Both the position numbers and the translations under genes were made by a program. A stretch of DNA of 64,000 nucleotides. It comes from Porphyra umbilicalis. Its lineage: Eukaryota > Rhodophyta > Bangiophyceae > Bangiales > Bangiaceae. The notes below the pieces were generated by a model that worked only from the letters and a program-made list of their open reading frames with translations, was not told the DNA's origin and did not search any database. Location of the stretch: NCBI GenBank assembly GCA_002049455.2, contig KV918835.1:1-64000 (forward strand), given 5' to 3'. Of this stretch, positions 35,113 to 46,497 are shown piece by piece (position 1 is the first letter of the stretch; each line of letters starts with the position of its first letter).

Positions 35113-38000
35113 ATGGCGTCGCCTTTCCGCTTGCAGTTGACGGTGTCGTTGGTGGCGCTGGTGGTAGCGATGGCGTCTTCGGCCATGGGCATTGGCGTCC
35201 TGAAGAGTACCTACAACGCTTCGACGGAGTTGGACGGGTCGGCGGCCACCCTTCACTGGACGCTGTCGCCATCCACAATCCAGTTGGCGCTCGTCGTCAA
35301 GGCGCCGTCGGTCGTTACGACCAACGCCTCCGCCTTGTGGGTTGGTTTCGGCATTGGGGACCCCCAGTCTGGCGGCATGGTCGGTGCCGACATTGTCACC
35401 GCCGAGTACGGGAGTGCCGCGGCAGACGGCGCCAACTGCAAAATTGTCGACCGCCACGTGCCAATGGTGGCCTACCCGCTTGGCTCGGGCGTCGGTGGAG
35501 AGGCCATCTTCCCTGTCCCTGATGACTGCCCCACCAAGCAGTCGTGGGTGCTCATCGCCTGCAGTGTCGACCCCACCACGGGGATGATGACTCTCGAAGC
35601 GAGCCGCTCCCTCGTGGCCCCCAACCCGGCGCAAGACCGCGACATTGTTGCTGGCCGCAACATCCTCATGTACGCCTACGGCGACGGCTTTGCCTACCAC
35701 GGCGCCGCGCGGCGGAGCGTGGAGGTCGACCTCACCGCCAGCGGCGTATCTGCGGCGCTGGCAGGCGACTTGGTCTCCACCGGCGCTCTGCCCCCAGACG
35801 CCGACGACTCCATCTTGCTGACGATGCCCAATTACACGGTGTCAACCAACCGCACCGACTATGCCTGCGCTACGTTTGAGCTAGACCCACCCGCGCCTGG
35901 CACGGTGCAGCAGATGGTCGCCGCCGAGGCGGTCATTGACTTGGCGACCTCGGGGGGGCGACTGGTGCATCATCTGGTCGTGTTGTCATGCGACCAGTCG
36001 CCCGAGTTCGAGTCTTTTAAGACTGGGAAGGAATGCCTGACGATGCTCCCCGTCTGTACCGAACAGGTCTTTGGGTACGCCTTGTCCATCTGTTGGTGTG
36101 GTTTGCGTCGTTTACTGCCTGATTGTTTCTTTGTGTGGAAAAGGAATCTGGTGGTGAGGTGCGTGCGATGGCAGCTCGGCTTGGTCGTCATGCTGGTTTC
36201 TGACCTTTTCCTTTGTGCCACGAGTCTGGCTGCTGTGGTTCTCTTGTCGTCGACTTTTCTTTCAACTTGTCCAGGTGGGCTGTTGGTGCCAAGCCACTGG
36301 TCATCCCGAACGAGGCCGGTTTTCCCATTACAATGGAGCGGCGTTTCTTTCTGCTTCAAGTCCACTACGACAACCCCGAGGCCCTGCCAGCTGTCGTTGA
36401 CTCCTCGTCCGTACGGCTGCACACGACAAGCCAGGCTCGGAAGTACGACAGCGGCGTCATTGGGCTCGGCAATCTGGGCATCTTTATGGGAGATGAGCGT
36501 GTGATGAGCAAAAACTACACGTACACCTGCCCAAGCGAGTGCACAAGTCAGATGGCGGGCCCGGTGACTGTCTTTTATTCGGTACGTCAGGTCTTTCGTT
36601 TGGTCCGTGCAGGTCGAGCAGAGAGGATGGCAGCGGCTGCTGCTTTGTTGTCGCATTTGCCGGGCTTTATCTACTGCTCGTGGACTGCATGTGGACTCAC
36701 TCGTATCGCTTACTCTCTCGTTTTCCTGCATGTTTCCTTCTGCTCTATGTGTCCTACGCATGGCATGCACTTCTCCTTCTCACAGGCGCTGCACGCGCAC
36801 TATACGGCGACAACCATGTGGACCAACCTCTATCGCAACGGCTCCTTTTTCCGCACAGTCGAGGCCGTCAAGCACTGGTCAAACGAGCACCAGCGCCCGA
36901 CGCTGTTCGAGCCTTTTACGCTGCTCCCCGGCGACCGCCTGACGGTCTCTGCCGAATACAATGTCGACAAAATCGTGGCGTCTGGCGAGGCGGCGCCCGC
37001 GTGGGGCCTCGGCACCCACGAAGAGATGCTGCTGACAGGCCTGTTTGTCTACCCGCGTCCGACGCGCGTCGGCCCCAACACGACGGACGGCGACACGATC
37101 AGCGCCTGTGGTGGCGCGTTTATCCCCACCTTGGGCGAGCAGTGGACCCTGTGCGCGGGCCGAAAAGCGGCGGATGCCAACGCGTCCGCGGCCGTGGAGG
37201 GCGTCGACTTTTTCAACCGGTCGGCGCGGGCGGTGGCCGACGAGGCCGGCTGGGCCGACCCCTTCAACGAGGCGCCCGCGTGTTTGGCCAACACTGGCGG
37301 CGGCGGCGGCGACGCGGGCGGCGGCTCGGGCGGGGGCGGCGGCGAGTGCTTCCCGGCCGCCGCCACGGTGCTGCGCCGCCGCCAGCACGCCGGCGCCGCC
37401 GGCTTGGAGGCGGTGCGCATGGACGCCCTGGCGCTCGGGGACGAGGTGCTCGGCGCTGACGGCGTCGTCTCCCCCGTGTATCTGTTTAGCCACGCCGACG
37501 CGGGGGCACGGGCGCCCTTTGTGCGCGTGACGGCCGTGGCGACGGGCGGCCCGCCGCGCGGCTGTGCGGCGTCTGATACCTGCGCGGCACGCCGTCACAC
37601 GCTGCTGATCAGCGCGGGCCACCTGCTGCCGACGGTGCGCGGCGGCGGCCGGGGGGCCACCCCCGCCCTGACCCCCGCCGCGTCGCTGGCGCCCGGTATG
37701 GTCCTCACGTCTGCCGACGGGAGCCCCGTGACGGTCACCGCCGTCGACTCGACGGTGCGTGCCACCGGCCTGTATCACCCCCACACGCTGTCCGGCACGC
37801 TGGTCGTCGACGGCATCGTTGCGTCTGACCGCACGACGGCGGTGCCGGCGGCGGTGGCGGCGGTGGCGACCGCGCCCTTGCGCGCCGCGTACGTGGCGGG
37901 GTGGACGGCGCCAGCGGCGGCGGTCAGCCGGTGGTTGACCGCGGGATGCCCGACGGCGGTGCGCGCGGTGGCGGCCGCTGTGACCGCCATTTCCTTTTGA
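35113..38000 (+). CDS. secreted copper monooxygenase with DOMON domain and C-terminal Hint (Hog-type) domain
   Basis: Exons 35113-36074, 36275-36581 and 36786-38000 join in frame to 827 residues; donors are GTACGC and GTACGT. Residues 1-26 form a signal peptide. A DOMON domain (about 27-210, with WVGFGIGD) comes first. The PHM/dopamine beta-hydroxylase-like core follows with all six copper ligands: HH at 286-287 (VHHLVVLSC), H351 (QVHYDN), H426 and H428 (HAHY) and M504 (HEEM). Such enzymes hydroxylate carbon next to amide or amine groups using ascorbate and oxygen. After a Gly-rich linker, ECFPAAATV at Cys611 opens a Hint domain: GDEVLGADG, SPVYLFSH, ISAGHLLP (Ser699, His702) and GTLVVDGIVAS. 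In Hedgehog proteins this cysteine attacks the preceding peptide bond. Cleavage here is inferred; serine replaces the usual threonine of TxxH, and the later cysteine of LASCY is aspartate. Confidence 0.85.
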
Positions 38001-39789
38001 GGCGGCTGGGGAAGGGGAGAGAGGGAGAGGCCCGACTGTGTGGGAATGGGTCGTGCTTGCATTGGCGAGGCCAACCGTCTTTTGGTGGTTTGATGCGCGA
38101 GTGGGGTGATTGTGTGCGCAAGTAATGCATGAAAGAAACCATGTCGGGGCAGGGATGGGGTCTCAGGAGTCCGTAGGACACCTACTGCAAGCAACAAGCG
38201 GCCAAGGCATCCCCAACAGGCGCTGCACGTCGAGCTGGAGACTTCATCTCTAAAAGATCCCGCCCTCCAACGGTTGGCTCCCACCGCCGCGCCGCTGGGT
38301 GCCCCACCGCCGCCGCCCGCACATGAGTCTCAGATGGCAGAGCCGGGGGGCGGGGGGGGGAGGCTGTGCTCGGGCGCCACGCGCCGCGCACCACGTGGAC
38401 GCGTGCACCCCCGCGGGCGGCGGCGGAGGCACGCGGTGGCGGTGGCCACCACGGCACGGCGGGGCGGGGTGGGCGGCCGCGTCGGCCGCGCAGGCGGCCG
38501 CGTGCGGCCGTTGCTTGCACGACTTGGGGTGCGCGTCCACGCGGGGTGTGTTGGGGGTGGGAGGAGGGAGGGGGCCTGTTGCCCATGGCGGGGGGGGGGG
38601 TGGGGGGCAAGCGCGCCCAGACTTGCAGATCGGCGCGCTCCCAGCGCTGGGAGTCGCGCCACCGGTGGCGCACCCCCCTGGCGGCGCCGCAGCGCCGTCG
38701 GGGGGAGGCGCCACCCGCCGTTGGCGCCGCGCCGACCGCGGCCGCCGACGCGCGGTCGGCGGCGGCGCCGCCGCCGCCGCCGCCGCCGCCGCGGCACCGC
38801 CCGTGGTTGGCGGGTGCCGCCGGCGGGTGCCGCCGCCACGGGCGCCCCGCCGCCGGCGGGGGGCGGGTGCGGCGGCCGACGGCGGCTGGCGGGCGCGCCG
38901 GCCGCCTGGCGGGCGGCGGCGGGGCGCGCCACGCGGGGCAGGTGGGGGAGGGGGTGCTGCCAGACGCGGGGCGGGGTCAGGGGGCAAGCGCACCCAGCCT
39001 TGCGGGCGAGCGCCCACCGAGGGTGCGATTGACGGCACGCCGAGGGGGCAGCCATGCCTGTGACCAAAAAAAAAAAAAGAAAACCCAAACAGCAGCTCGA
39101 ACGCCGCCACCCACGTTGTCCAACCCCCACCACGCGTGCCAGCACAGCGCCCGGCAACACGGCCGCTCGCGCGCCCAGATGAGGGCGACGCGCCGTCACC
39201 CCCGGCCATTGGCCAAACACCCATAAAGGGGCAAGCCGTTGCAACGCGGCGTCGGTCATTGCCTGGCCGACGCGTGCCCGGTCGTCGGCCCCGGCAGCGA
39301 CCGACGCGCGGTCGCTCCTACCGCCGGGGCGATGCGCGCGTGACGACGCCCGCGGCGGGGGGTGGGCGGCCGCACCGTACCGCCGCGCGCCACGGATGTG
39401 GGTCCGCCAGCCAAGGACGGCATGAGCAACGAGGCCCAGGCGCGGCGCGCGACGACAATGCGGTGGTGGACCAGGGGCTCTCCCAGTCTGTAGGGGTGTC
39501 CGACAAGCAACAAGGATGAGCCGCAGGCGCGCCGCCTCCTGCCCCCAAAACACGATACTCAGGTGCCTCATCGAGTGAGACAAGGCAGGTGCGTCGGCCA
39601 CGCATCCAACTCGCCCCTCCACCCACCAACGCGGCCGACCGCACCCGCGCAGCCGGCGCAACGCGCGGCCCCGTCACCAGCGGGGGCGCCCCCCCCCCCG
39701 TCGACCCCCCACGCACCCCACCCGCTCCGCCCGCTCGGCCGCGAGCGGGAAAACCCCCCCCGCGCCCGCCGGCGCCCCCCCCCCGCGCC
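38001..39789. other. GC-rich spacer without a recognised gene
   Basis: Starts with 3' flanking sequence of the monooxygenase gene, then becomes triplet-rich (CGG/GCC) from about 38270. It contains an A tract at 39066-39077. Open frames on both strands are low in complexity. The frame at about 39560-39790 may belong to the PB1 gene that runs in from the right. Confidence 0.4.
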
Positions 39790-41320
39790 ACCCACCGAAC
39801 GGCCACGCCCACCCCCGGTGCGCTCAGGGCGGCGGTCAGGGCGGCGACGAGTGCCGCCGCGTCCGCGGGCGCCACGCCCTCGACGGCAAGAGCGGTCGCC
39901 ACCCGGTGGGCGGCCGCGTCGACCGCAGCGGCGGGGAGGCCGCCCGCCGATACCCCCCCCCCCCGCCACCGCCGCCGCCATCGCCGCCGCTGCCGCTGCG
40001 GCCGCTGCCACGGCGGTCGCCGCCGGCGGCAACGGCGGCGAGCCACGCCGCCCCAGCACCCCCACCCACCGCACGGCGCGCGGCGGCCGCGAGGCGGCCG
40101 CCCCCGATGCGGCGCCCGGCCGCCACCGCCGCGCCGAGCGTCGATGGCGGACGTGGCGGGGCGCCACCTCCGCCGCCGCCGCCGCCACCGCGCGACGCGT
40201 CGCCGCCCCCACCACGGCGCGCCGCGTCGCCGCCGCCGCCGCCGTCCCACGCCGCAACCGCCGCGTCGGCGAGGCACCGCACGGCGGCGCCGGCGCGAGC
40301 GCCCCACACTGCCGCCGCGGGCGGCTCGCCGTCGGCCGCCGCCCCGTCGGTGCCGCCGCCCCCCCACCGGCGGGCGCGCTCGGCGGGCGCCCCGCCACCC
40401 CCCCACCGCCCCCCCCACAAACGCCGCGGCGGCGGCGGCGAGCCACACAATGGCGGCGGCGGCGGCCGCCAGCACCGCCGCGGCGGCGGCGAGCAGCACG
40501 GCGGCCGCGGCAGACACAAAGGCGGCCGATGGTACTGCCGCGTCGGCCACTGCCCGGCGCAGGCCGTCGGCCGCCCCCGGCGCCGCGTCGGCGGCGGCTG
40601 CCGCCGCGGCGGCGGCCGCCGCCACCCACCGCGCCGCTGCTCCGCGGCCGCGGGCCACGGCGGCGGGCGCCGCGTCGGCCGCGGCCGCGGTGGCGGCGCA
40701 GAGGAGCCACGCGGCGGCCGCGGCGAGGTCGGCCGCGAGCGTGGCCGCGTCGAGGGGGGGTCCCCCGCCCGGGGGGGGCACGCGTGGCGGCGGCGGCGGC
40801 CGCACCCGTGGTGGCGGCGGTGGCAGCAGAGGCGGCCGCCGCCGCCCGCGGGGTGACGGAGCGGGGCACAGGGGGCGCGTCAGTGACCGCGGCCGCCGTC
40901 GGCGGCCCGTCGGCCGCCGCGCGCGTCGGCGGCGCCCGCGCGTCGACGCCCGCCCCGTCGGCGCCGTCGGCCGCGTGCGCGTCGGCGTCTGCGTCGACGC
41001 TGCCCGCGGGGGCGGTCGGGACCACGACCGCCGGCGGCGTACCGGCAGCGACGGGCGGCTGCGCGGGGCGGCGTGGCGCGCCTCGGTCGGGGAGCGCGGG
41101 GGCAGGCGGCTCGCCCGCAACGGCCACGCGGGCGGCGCGTGGCAGCGCGGGCGGGGGCGCCGCGTCTGCGACGGGCGCGGCGGCGACGGACGGCTGCGTG
41201 GTGGGCGGTGGGGGCGCCACGGCGCCCTCACCCGCTACGGGCGACGGGGGGGCGGCGGCCACCTCGACGGCCGCCGCATGCGTGGCGGCGGGCGCCTCGG
41301 CCGTTGCCGGCACGGATGCC

Positions 41321-41351
<31 letters not shown>

Positions 41352-41626
41352 AGGCGGCGGGGACCTCCCCCCCCCCCCCCCCCTGTGCACCGTCAGCCGC
41401 ACCACCGCGCCGTCGGCGTGCAGCCGAAGTGCCTCGTCCCAGTCGGCACTCGTCGACAGGGCGACCGCGTCGCCCTCCTCGTCCGTGTAGGTGAGGCCGA
41501 CCGACGCGGCGGGGATGCCAAACGCCGCGCCGACCGCCGCCGTGAGGCGCTCCACGGTCGGGGGGGGGGGAGCGACAACCGCCGGATGGTGCCGCCGTGG
41601 GTGGCCTTGAGGGGAACCGCCGCCAT
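39790..41626 (-). CDS. PB1-domain protein with Ala/Pro-rich tail
   Basis: Starts at ATG 41626 with MAAVPLKATHGGTIRRLSL, the first strand and basic cluster of a PB1 domain (Lys before HGG, then RR). After a C/G tract the domain continues in the next frame as VERLTAAVGAAFGIP, then LTYTDEEGDAVALSTSADWDEAL, an acidic OPCA motif, and VVRLTVHRG. PB1 domains pair head to tail, basic face to acidic face; this one has both faces. A second G tract shifts frame again into a long Ala/Pro/Val/Thr-rich tail (VPAASAAAA, VEVAAAPPSP) and, past a third tract, LDAATLAADLAAAAAWLL. Each frame change sits on a homopolymer. The PB1 call is solid; the 3' limit and the partner are unknown. Confidence 0.6.
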
Positions 41627-43303
41627 GGTGGAGGGGGGGAGGGGGCGACAGAGACGACCAGTGGGGGGGGGGGGGACGTGCGCACGGCGGGCAGGGAGTC
41701 ACAGGCAGGCGACGCGGGAGGGGGGAGGGGGGGGGGGGGCACCCTGCCGCTGCCCCGCCGTCGTCGCCCGCCGCCGTCAGCGGGGCGACGGGTCCTTTAC
41801 GCAGCCGCTGGCGGCGGTAGCCGCCATGGAGCCCCCGGTGGCGGCGGCGGGCGGCCGCGGATGGCGGCGGCGGGCGGCTGCGGATGGCGGACAGCGAGTC
41901 CCGTCGCGCAGACAGCAAGCCGGGGGGGCGCTGCGTGGCGACGGGTCCCACGCGCCCCACCGCACCACGGCGCCTCGGCGCATCCCGTGGCGCTGACGGC
42001 CGTTGGCCCTGCCGCACAAACAGACCCGCCCGCCAAAGGCCCACGACGAGGCGGCGGCCACCCGCCTTGCTGTCCCGACACGGCAACGCCTCTTCAGGGT
42101 CTTCTGGATCATGAGACAGCCTTCTGATTGGCTGAGAGTGCCAGGAAAGGGTTTTCTGCTGTATTTTCTTGCCGACTACACCAGTAAGAGACACAGATGA
42201 GGCGACGAGGAACTTCCTGGATGAAGAAAAAGGGACCCCCAAGCTCACAAGATGCGCTTGTTCTTCTCGTGCGATATCTTTTTTTTTCCCTCCCAGAAGC
42301 TCATCGCCTCACTCTACCGCACGGCCTCGCCATCAGGCCAGAAAAAAAAGTTTTTAACTGGGTGTGGCGATTGACCGCCGACCCAGCTCCTCACGGTACA
42401 GTACAGTACGTACTTGCAAGGACGGTGATCCAGAGCCAGAAGCGCCTGCAGCCTGCAGGCTGCACCCAATTGGGTACAGTCATTGCGCATTTTTCTGTGG
42501 AACCTTGGTAATCGTAGGGTTGACGAGATGCAAGGATCTCGTCATGACGTCATGACGGTCGCGGTGGGGTGCGCTGCAGCCCGGTGCATCCCCGATTTGT
42601 CAACATACGCGGCCGCGCCGCGTATGTTGACAACCCCGGGATGCACCGCGCTACACGTATTAATAGTTCCGGCGAAGGCGCAAGAGTTGACATCAGTAAT
42701 TTTACTATAGGAAGATCAATTTGTCTCTATCCAGCCCCCAATTCTGTCCCTGTGACCGGCGGCGACAGCATCAGCCCGTCTGACAAACCACTCTCGTCAC
42801 TTCGCCTCGTGGAATCCATTCTTGTGTCTTGCCCCTACGTCAACAACATCCCTTCCACCTGTTCACCAACCAACCACAGCCTCTTATATTCCTGCCGAAC
42901 GGCTGCGGTCGCTGCTGACACAGCAAGGTCTTCCGACAGACTGACTGGTACAGCGTGGCGGCGTGCACGCAAAATACTTGACATATGTCAACGTTGCTAC
43001 CGCCTCCCAAGTATCACCTGACCAGAGCTGTGCGACAAGAATGATATCGCCTGCGATGTGAAAGACAAAAGCGCAAAAAGCCAACCAGGTCGACGACGGC
43101 ATCCGCTGGCGTGCGCATGGCGCAGGAGCCCCGTCGCAGGCCTGCACGTCGTCAATTTTAGAACGAGTGCTTAAGCCAGGGGATAGAGAGGATAAAACAC
43201 GCCGAGGACAGATGGTCCCAGACATCATATCGACATGCGTCGCGGAGGCAGTCTGCCAAACGGGCGGGTGCATCGTGGTACGAGTCGGTGCGAAGGTGGC
43301 CAT
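41627..43303. other. spacer with a large hairpin; no recognised gene
   Basis: GC-rich up to about 42100, then balanced. Short open frames only. A CAGCCAATCAGAAGG motif (reverse of 42117-42131) contains a CCAAT box and could serve the PB1 gene promoter about 490 bases away. Confidence 0.35.
42584..42646. repeat. 63 bp hairpin
   Basis: Arms of 30 bases (GTGCATCCC outer part, TTGTCAACATACGCGGC inner part, 17 of 17 paired) around a three-base centre. Pairing continues weakly outside. No flanking duplication is obvious. Confidence 0.7.
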
Positions 43304-44474
43304 CTAGTGTCTATTCTACCGCAGAATCGCATCAAATGATGCGATGCTGCGCATGAAATGATGCGGTGTCGGAATCGCGGTTTCCGGGGCATCTGAGTGG
43401 AAAATCGGCCCTTTTGGCACCTATAAGAGCACACCCAACAACGTCGGTTGCGAACCGCTTTTGCGTATTATTCGTTAAACGTGGCATATTTGCCAGTTAT
43501 GGGCAGAGGTATGGGAAAACCGGTCATCCCACCAACGTCGCGAACCAGATCTGCGAACCGAGCTACTGGTGGGCCAGATATAAGTCCAACCGGATAATAT
43601 GGCGCTGGTTCGCAGGAGGTTCGCATTTTTCCATCGGCCGACCATACCACTGGCGTTTGGGCAGACGTTTGTGCATTTCCGAACGTTTTGCGAACCGAAT
43701 CTGTCTACAATTGTGTCTAAACGGGGGTCAAACACCCAAATCGGGACGATCGCAGACAAACACACGTTGCGTTGACGATCGCACAGGCGTCTCGAGATCT
43801 GATATTCATGAGCATGCCGTCGCGAGTGGCCGCAGATTCCGTTCGAGGCGCAGGCGGCGCTCATTGCCGGGCCCTGTGGGGGGGGGGCCGGCGGGACACG
43901 GTTTTTTCCTGGTGGACATCCGCCGCCACGCGCGATTCTGGGTCGGCCCCCCCACGGCTGAACGGTTTGATTAGGGGGGGGGGGCGCCTAGAGGCACTGT
44001 CGCATGGGTTGGCGCGCGGCCCCAATGCGGTCGTGCAGCGGAATTCTTTGGCGGGGTGGCCCCCAGTTGACGCGCTGCTGGTGCCACCAACCTGCGCTGG
44101 GAGCCAATCGGGGGGGGGTTCCGCGCAGCGCAACATTGTGTGGCCGGCATGTGACTGTCCGCGCGCAGCCGCACCGGCGGGAATGGGCCGTGCATGGGGG
44201 TTTTCAGGCAGCGCCGCGCAGCCCACATTATTGGTCACGCGGCCGCCCTGGACCTGCCAATTGCGCTTTCTGTGGGGGGGGGGCGCGGAGCGACAGATCG
44301 ACGCGGTGCGCCCGCCACCAGCGGCGCGTCGATCACACCGTCGTCGTCGGGGGGAGCGCGATTGCGGCACCGCCGTCGTCGGCGTCGTCCATCCCGTTTC
44401 CCCGTTCTGCCCGTCTCCTTCGCCGGCGCAGCGGCCGTGAGCGGCCGTGAGCGGCCGTATTGACGGCCGCATTT

Positions 44475-46497
44475 GCGGCCGCTTCTGCGGCCGCTCTAGC
44501 TCTCCTGACGTCGGCTGCACTTGTGGATGGAGATGGACGCGTCCACTGATGATGGGTCTGGGTCGTCGAGCGATGACGGCCGCGGGCAGTTGGAGGGCTC
44601 CGCGGACGAGCTGCTTGTGGCCGTCATCGGAGCGCGATCTCTGTTCCTGACGCGCCGCCATCGCAGGAATGCGGCGCAGGGAGCGCGCAGACGGCGTTTT
44701 GTCGGGTCTGTGGCCGGGCGGCGTGCCAACCGGCCACGTGATTTCGACCAGGGTATGCGCGGCATCATGCGGGATTATTTTGGTGTGGATGGGCAGCCGC
44801 CTGTGTATGGAGAAGAGACGTTTGAGCGTCGCTTCCGTGTGCCACGGTCTCTGTTTATGAGCGTTTACGAGGCCATTTGCGACAGGCCGTGTGGGCGGCA
44901 GAGCATCAATGCGACGAGGCGGCCACGAGCTCATGTTCTGCAGAAGCTGGTGGCCGCTTTCTGTGTGGCCGCGTACGGGGGGTCGTTTAATCGCGCGGAT
45001 GAGTATGTTCGGCTGTCCAATTTCACAACTAACGTGGCGACAAAGAAGCTGGTTGAGTTTATCGCTAAGGAGGGGGAACCTGTGTACCGACGGCCTCCTA
45101 TCGAGGAGGAGATCTCTTCGCGAAGACCTGGCAGCCCATATTTCCGCTGATCGCGGGTCCCTTGCGGAGCCGTATGTGTAGTCTTCAACGGTTGTTTTTT
45201 TCGCCGGCATGGCATTTTTTCCTCACATTTTTGCACGTTGGCCGCGGCCGCCACGTCGACTTAGGATAGTTAAGACTCATGGGCGGCTTCCACTTCTCTG
45301 GAAAGACAGGCGAGGCCACCGCTCTGTCTGGCGTGGGCGGATGTCCGCGAGCTTCGTATAATATCATGCTGCAATGTAACTGATGCATAAGTGAAGGGAT
45401 CGTGCCGTGCTGGCTTCTCGGACAGAGTCGGTGAGTCGGACAGAGTCAGAGAGCAGGAAAAAAAAAACCGGCAAAGGGAAAAAAAAACGTGTATTATTGT
45501 GGTACACTAGCCGAACACTCAACGCGCAGAGAGGACTCCGTCTCGCCAATTAAAAGAGTCACAACTCAAGGCAAGTCACCATCCGCGACATCGCTGCAAC
45601 TAGTGCCACAGGAAGCGTCCCACTCGTCGTCGCCCGAAGCGCCAGCGGCCGCATTCTGCGGCCGCGGCGTCACGAAGCGACTTGGACCTGGGACGGAGTC
45701 CCCACCCGCTGTGAAGGGGCATGCTTGGTCTGCAGCGAGTTCAAGCCGCGCGCCTTCCTCCGCTTGACAGATTAAACACCAGCCGAAGCCGCAGCGCGGC
45801 GGGCAACGGCCGCGCTGGCGACCGCAGCTGGTGATGCGCAGGCACACGGCGACGCATGGGAGCCGCCACTGGGAAAAGGTGCAGACGGAAGCCATGCGGC
45901 CGCACTCGCGGCCGCGCCGGACGCCGGGGACTCGACCGTACGGCCCGTGGTCGACGCCGACGCGGCCGCTTCGCGGCCGTTCACAGCCACGACGCCGGGC
46001 GTAGCGGGCGGTCCGCCAGACCCAGGAGACGCGGCCACACCGGCACATGCAGAAGCCGCACGTGCGGGCGATGCGGCCGCACCTGGAGCCCCACCTGCGG
46101 CCGCAGCCGCCGTCGCCTCAGCGGCCGCATTAGCGGCCGCAGAGGTGCCCAATACAGACAGCGCCGTCGTTGTCAAGAGGGACGCGAGGCGTGACTACGC
46201 TGCTTTGGCCTTGCGCAGTCTTGCACTGGACAGCAGCAGGGTGTGTCCGGCTGGATGCATATGAACAGCGCGTCTGACCAATGAGCATGCGGATCGCTGA
46301 CACGAAAATCGGATGTGGCCGCACGATTCTGCCGCTGCGCGACGGGCGCTATCGTACGTGACCCCTGCCGAGTCTCGGCAGACTCGCAAGCCCGGCCACC
46401 CGACCGCCGCAGGCGGCCGCGTGGGAGCCCGCCCTGCGTCACGGTGACTGGCGGACACCACGCGGCCGCCTCAGAGGCAGACACCACGCGGCCGCCT
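44475..46497. repeat. cluster of 14 GCGGCCGC octamers
   Basis: By eye, 14 exact GCGGCCGC palindromes lie in about 2.0 kb, several in closely spaced pairs (for example two at 44475-44495 and four at 46074-46142), plus variants such as GCGGCCGT at 44431-44458. Spacers between them vary, so this is not a simple tandem repeat. Confidence 0.85.
44527..45150 (+). CDS. PIF/Harbinger transposase, N-terminal part only
   Basis: Harbinger (plant transposon protein family) transposase fragment of about 207 residues starting at ATG 44527. An acidic Ser/Asp-rich lead is followed by RPRDFDQGMRGIMRDYFGVD, the FERRFRVPRSLFMSVYEAI segment and LQKLVAAFCVAAYGGSFNRA with DEYVRLSNFTTNVATKKLVE, which match the region before the catalytic core. 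The frame then ends at ISSRRPGSPYFR. The whole DDE nuclease core, normally another 200 residues beginning around a GSIDC-type motif, is missing, so the element cannot mobilise itself. Downstream sequence shows no recognisable remainder. Confidence 0.8.
   Translation: MEMDASTDDGSGSSSDDGRGQLEGSADELLVAVIGARSLFLTRRHRRNAAQGARRRRFVGSVAGRRANRPRDFDQGMRGIMRDYFGVDGQPPVYGEETFERRFRVPRSLFMSVYEAICDRPCGRQSINATRRPRAHVLQKLVAAFCVAAYGGSFNRADEYVRLSNFTTNVATKKLVEFIAKEGEPVYRRPPIEEEISSRRPGSPYFR

Noticed and set aside
39563-41494. Plus-strand frames of over 600 codons
   Set aside because: They mirror the PB1 gene on the minus strand and read as Ala/Arg/Pro repeats.
43366-43974. A 202-codon frame at the left end of the Harbinger element as the family's second (Myb-like) protein
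   Set aside because: The evenly spaced Trp residues of a Myb or SANT domain are missing, and the frame runs through the terminal repeat.
44475-46497. Cloning-vector contamination as a source of the many NotI-type sites
   Set aside because: The sites are spread through a transposon with its own inverted ends and target duplication, and no polylinker or vector gene is present.
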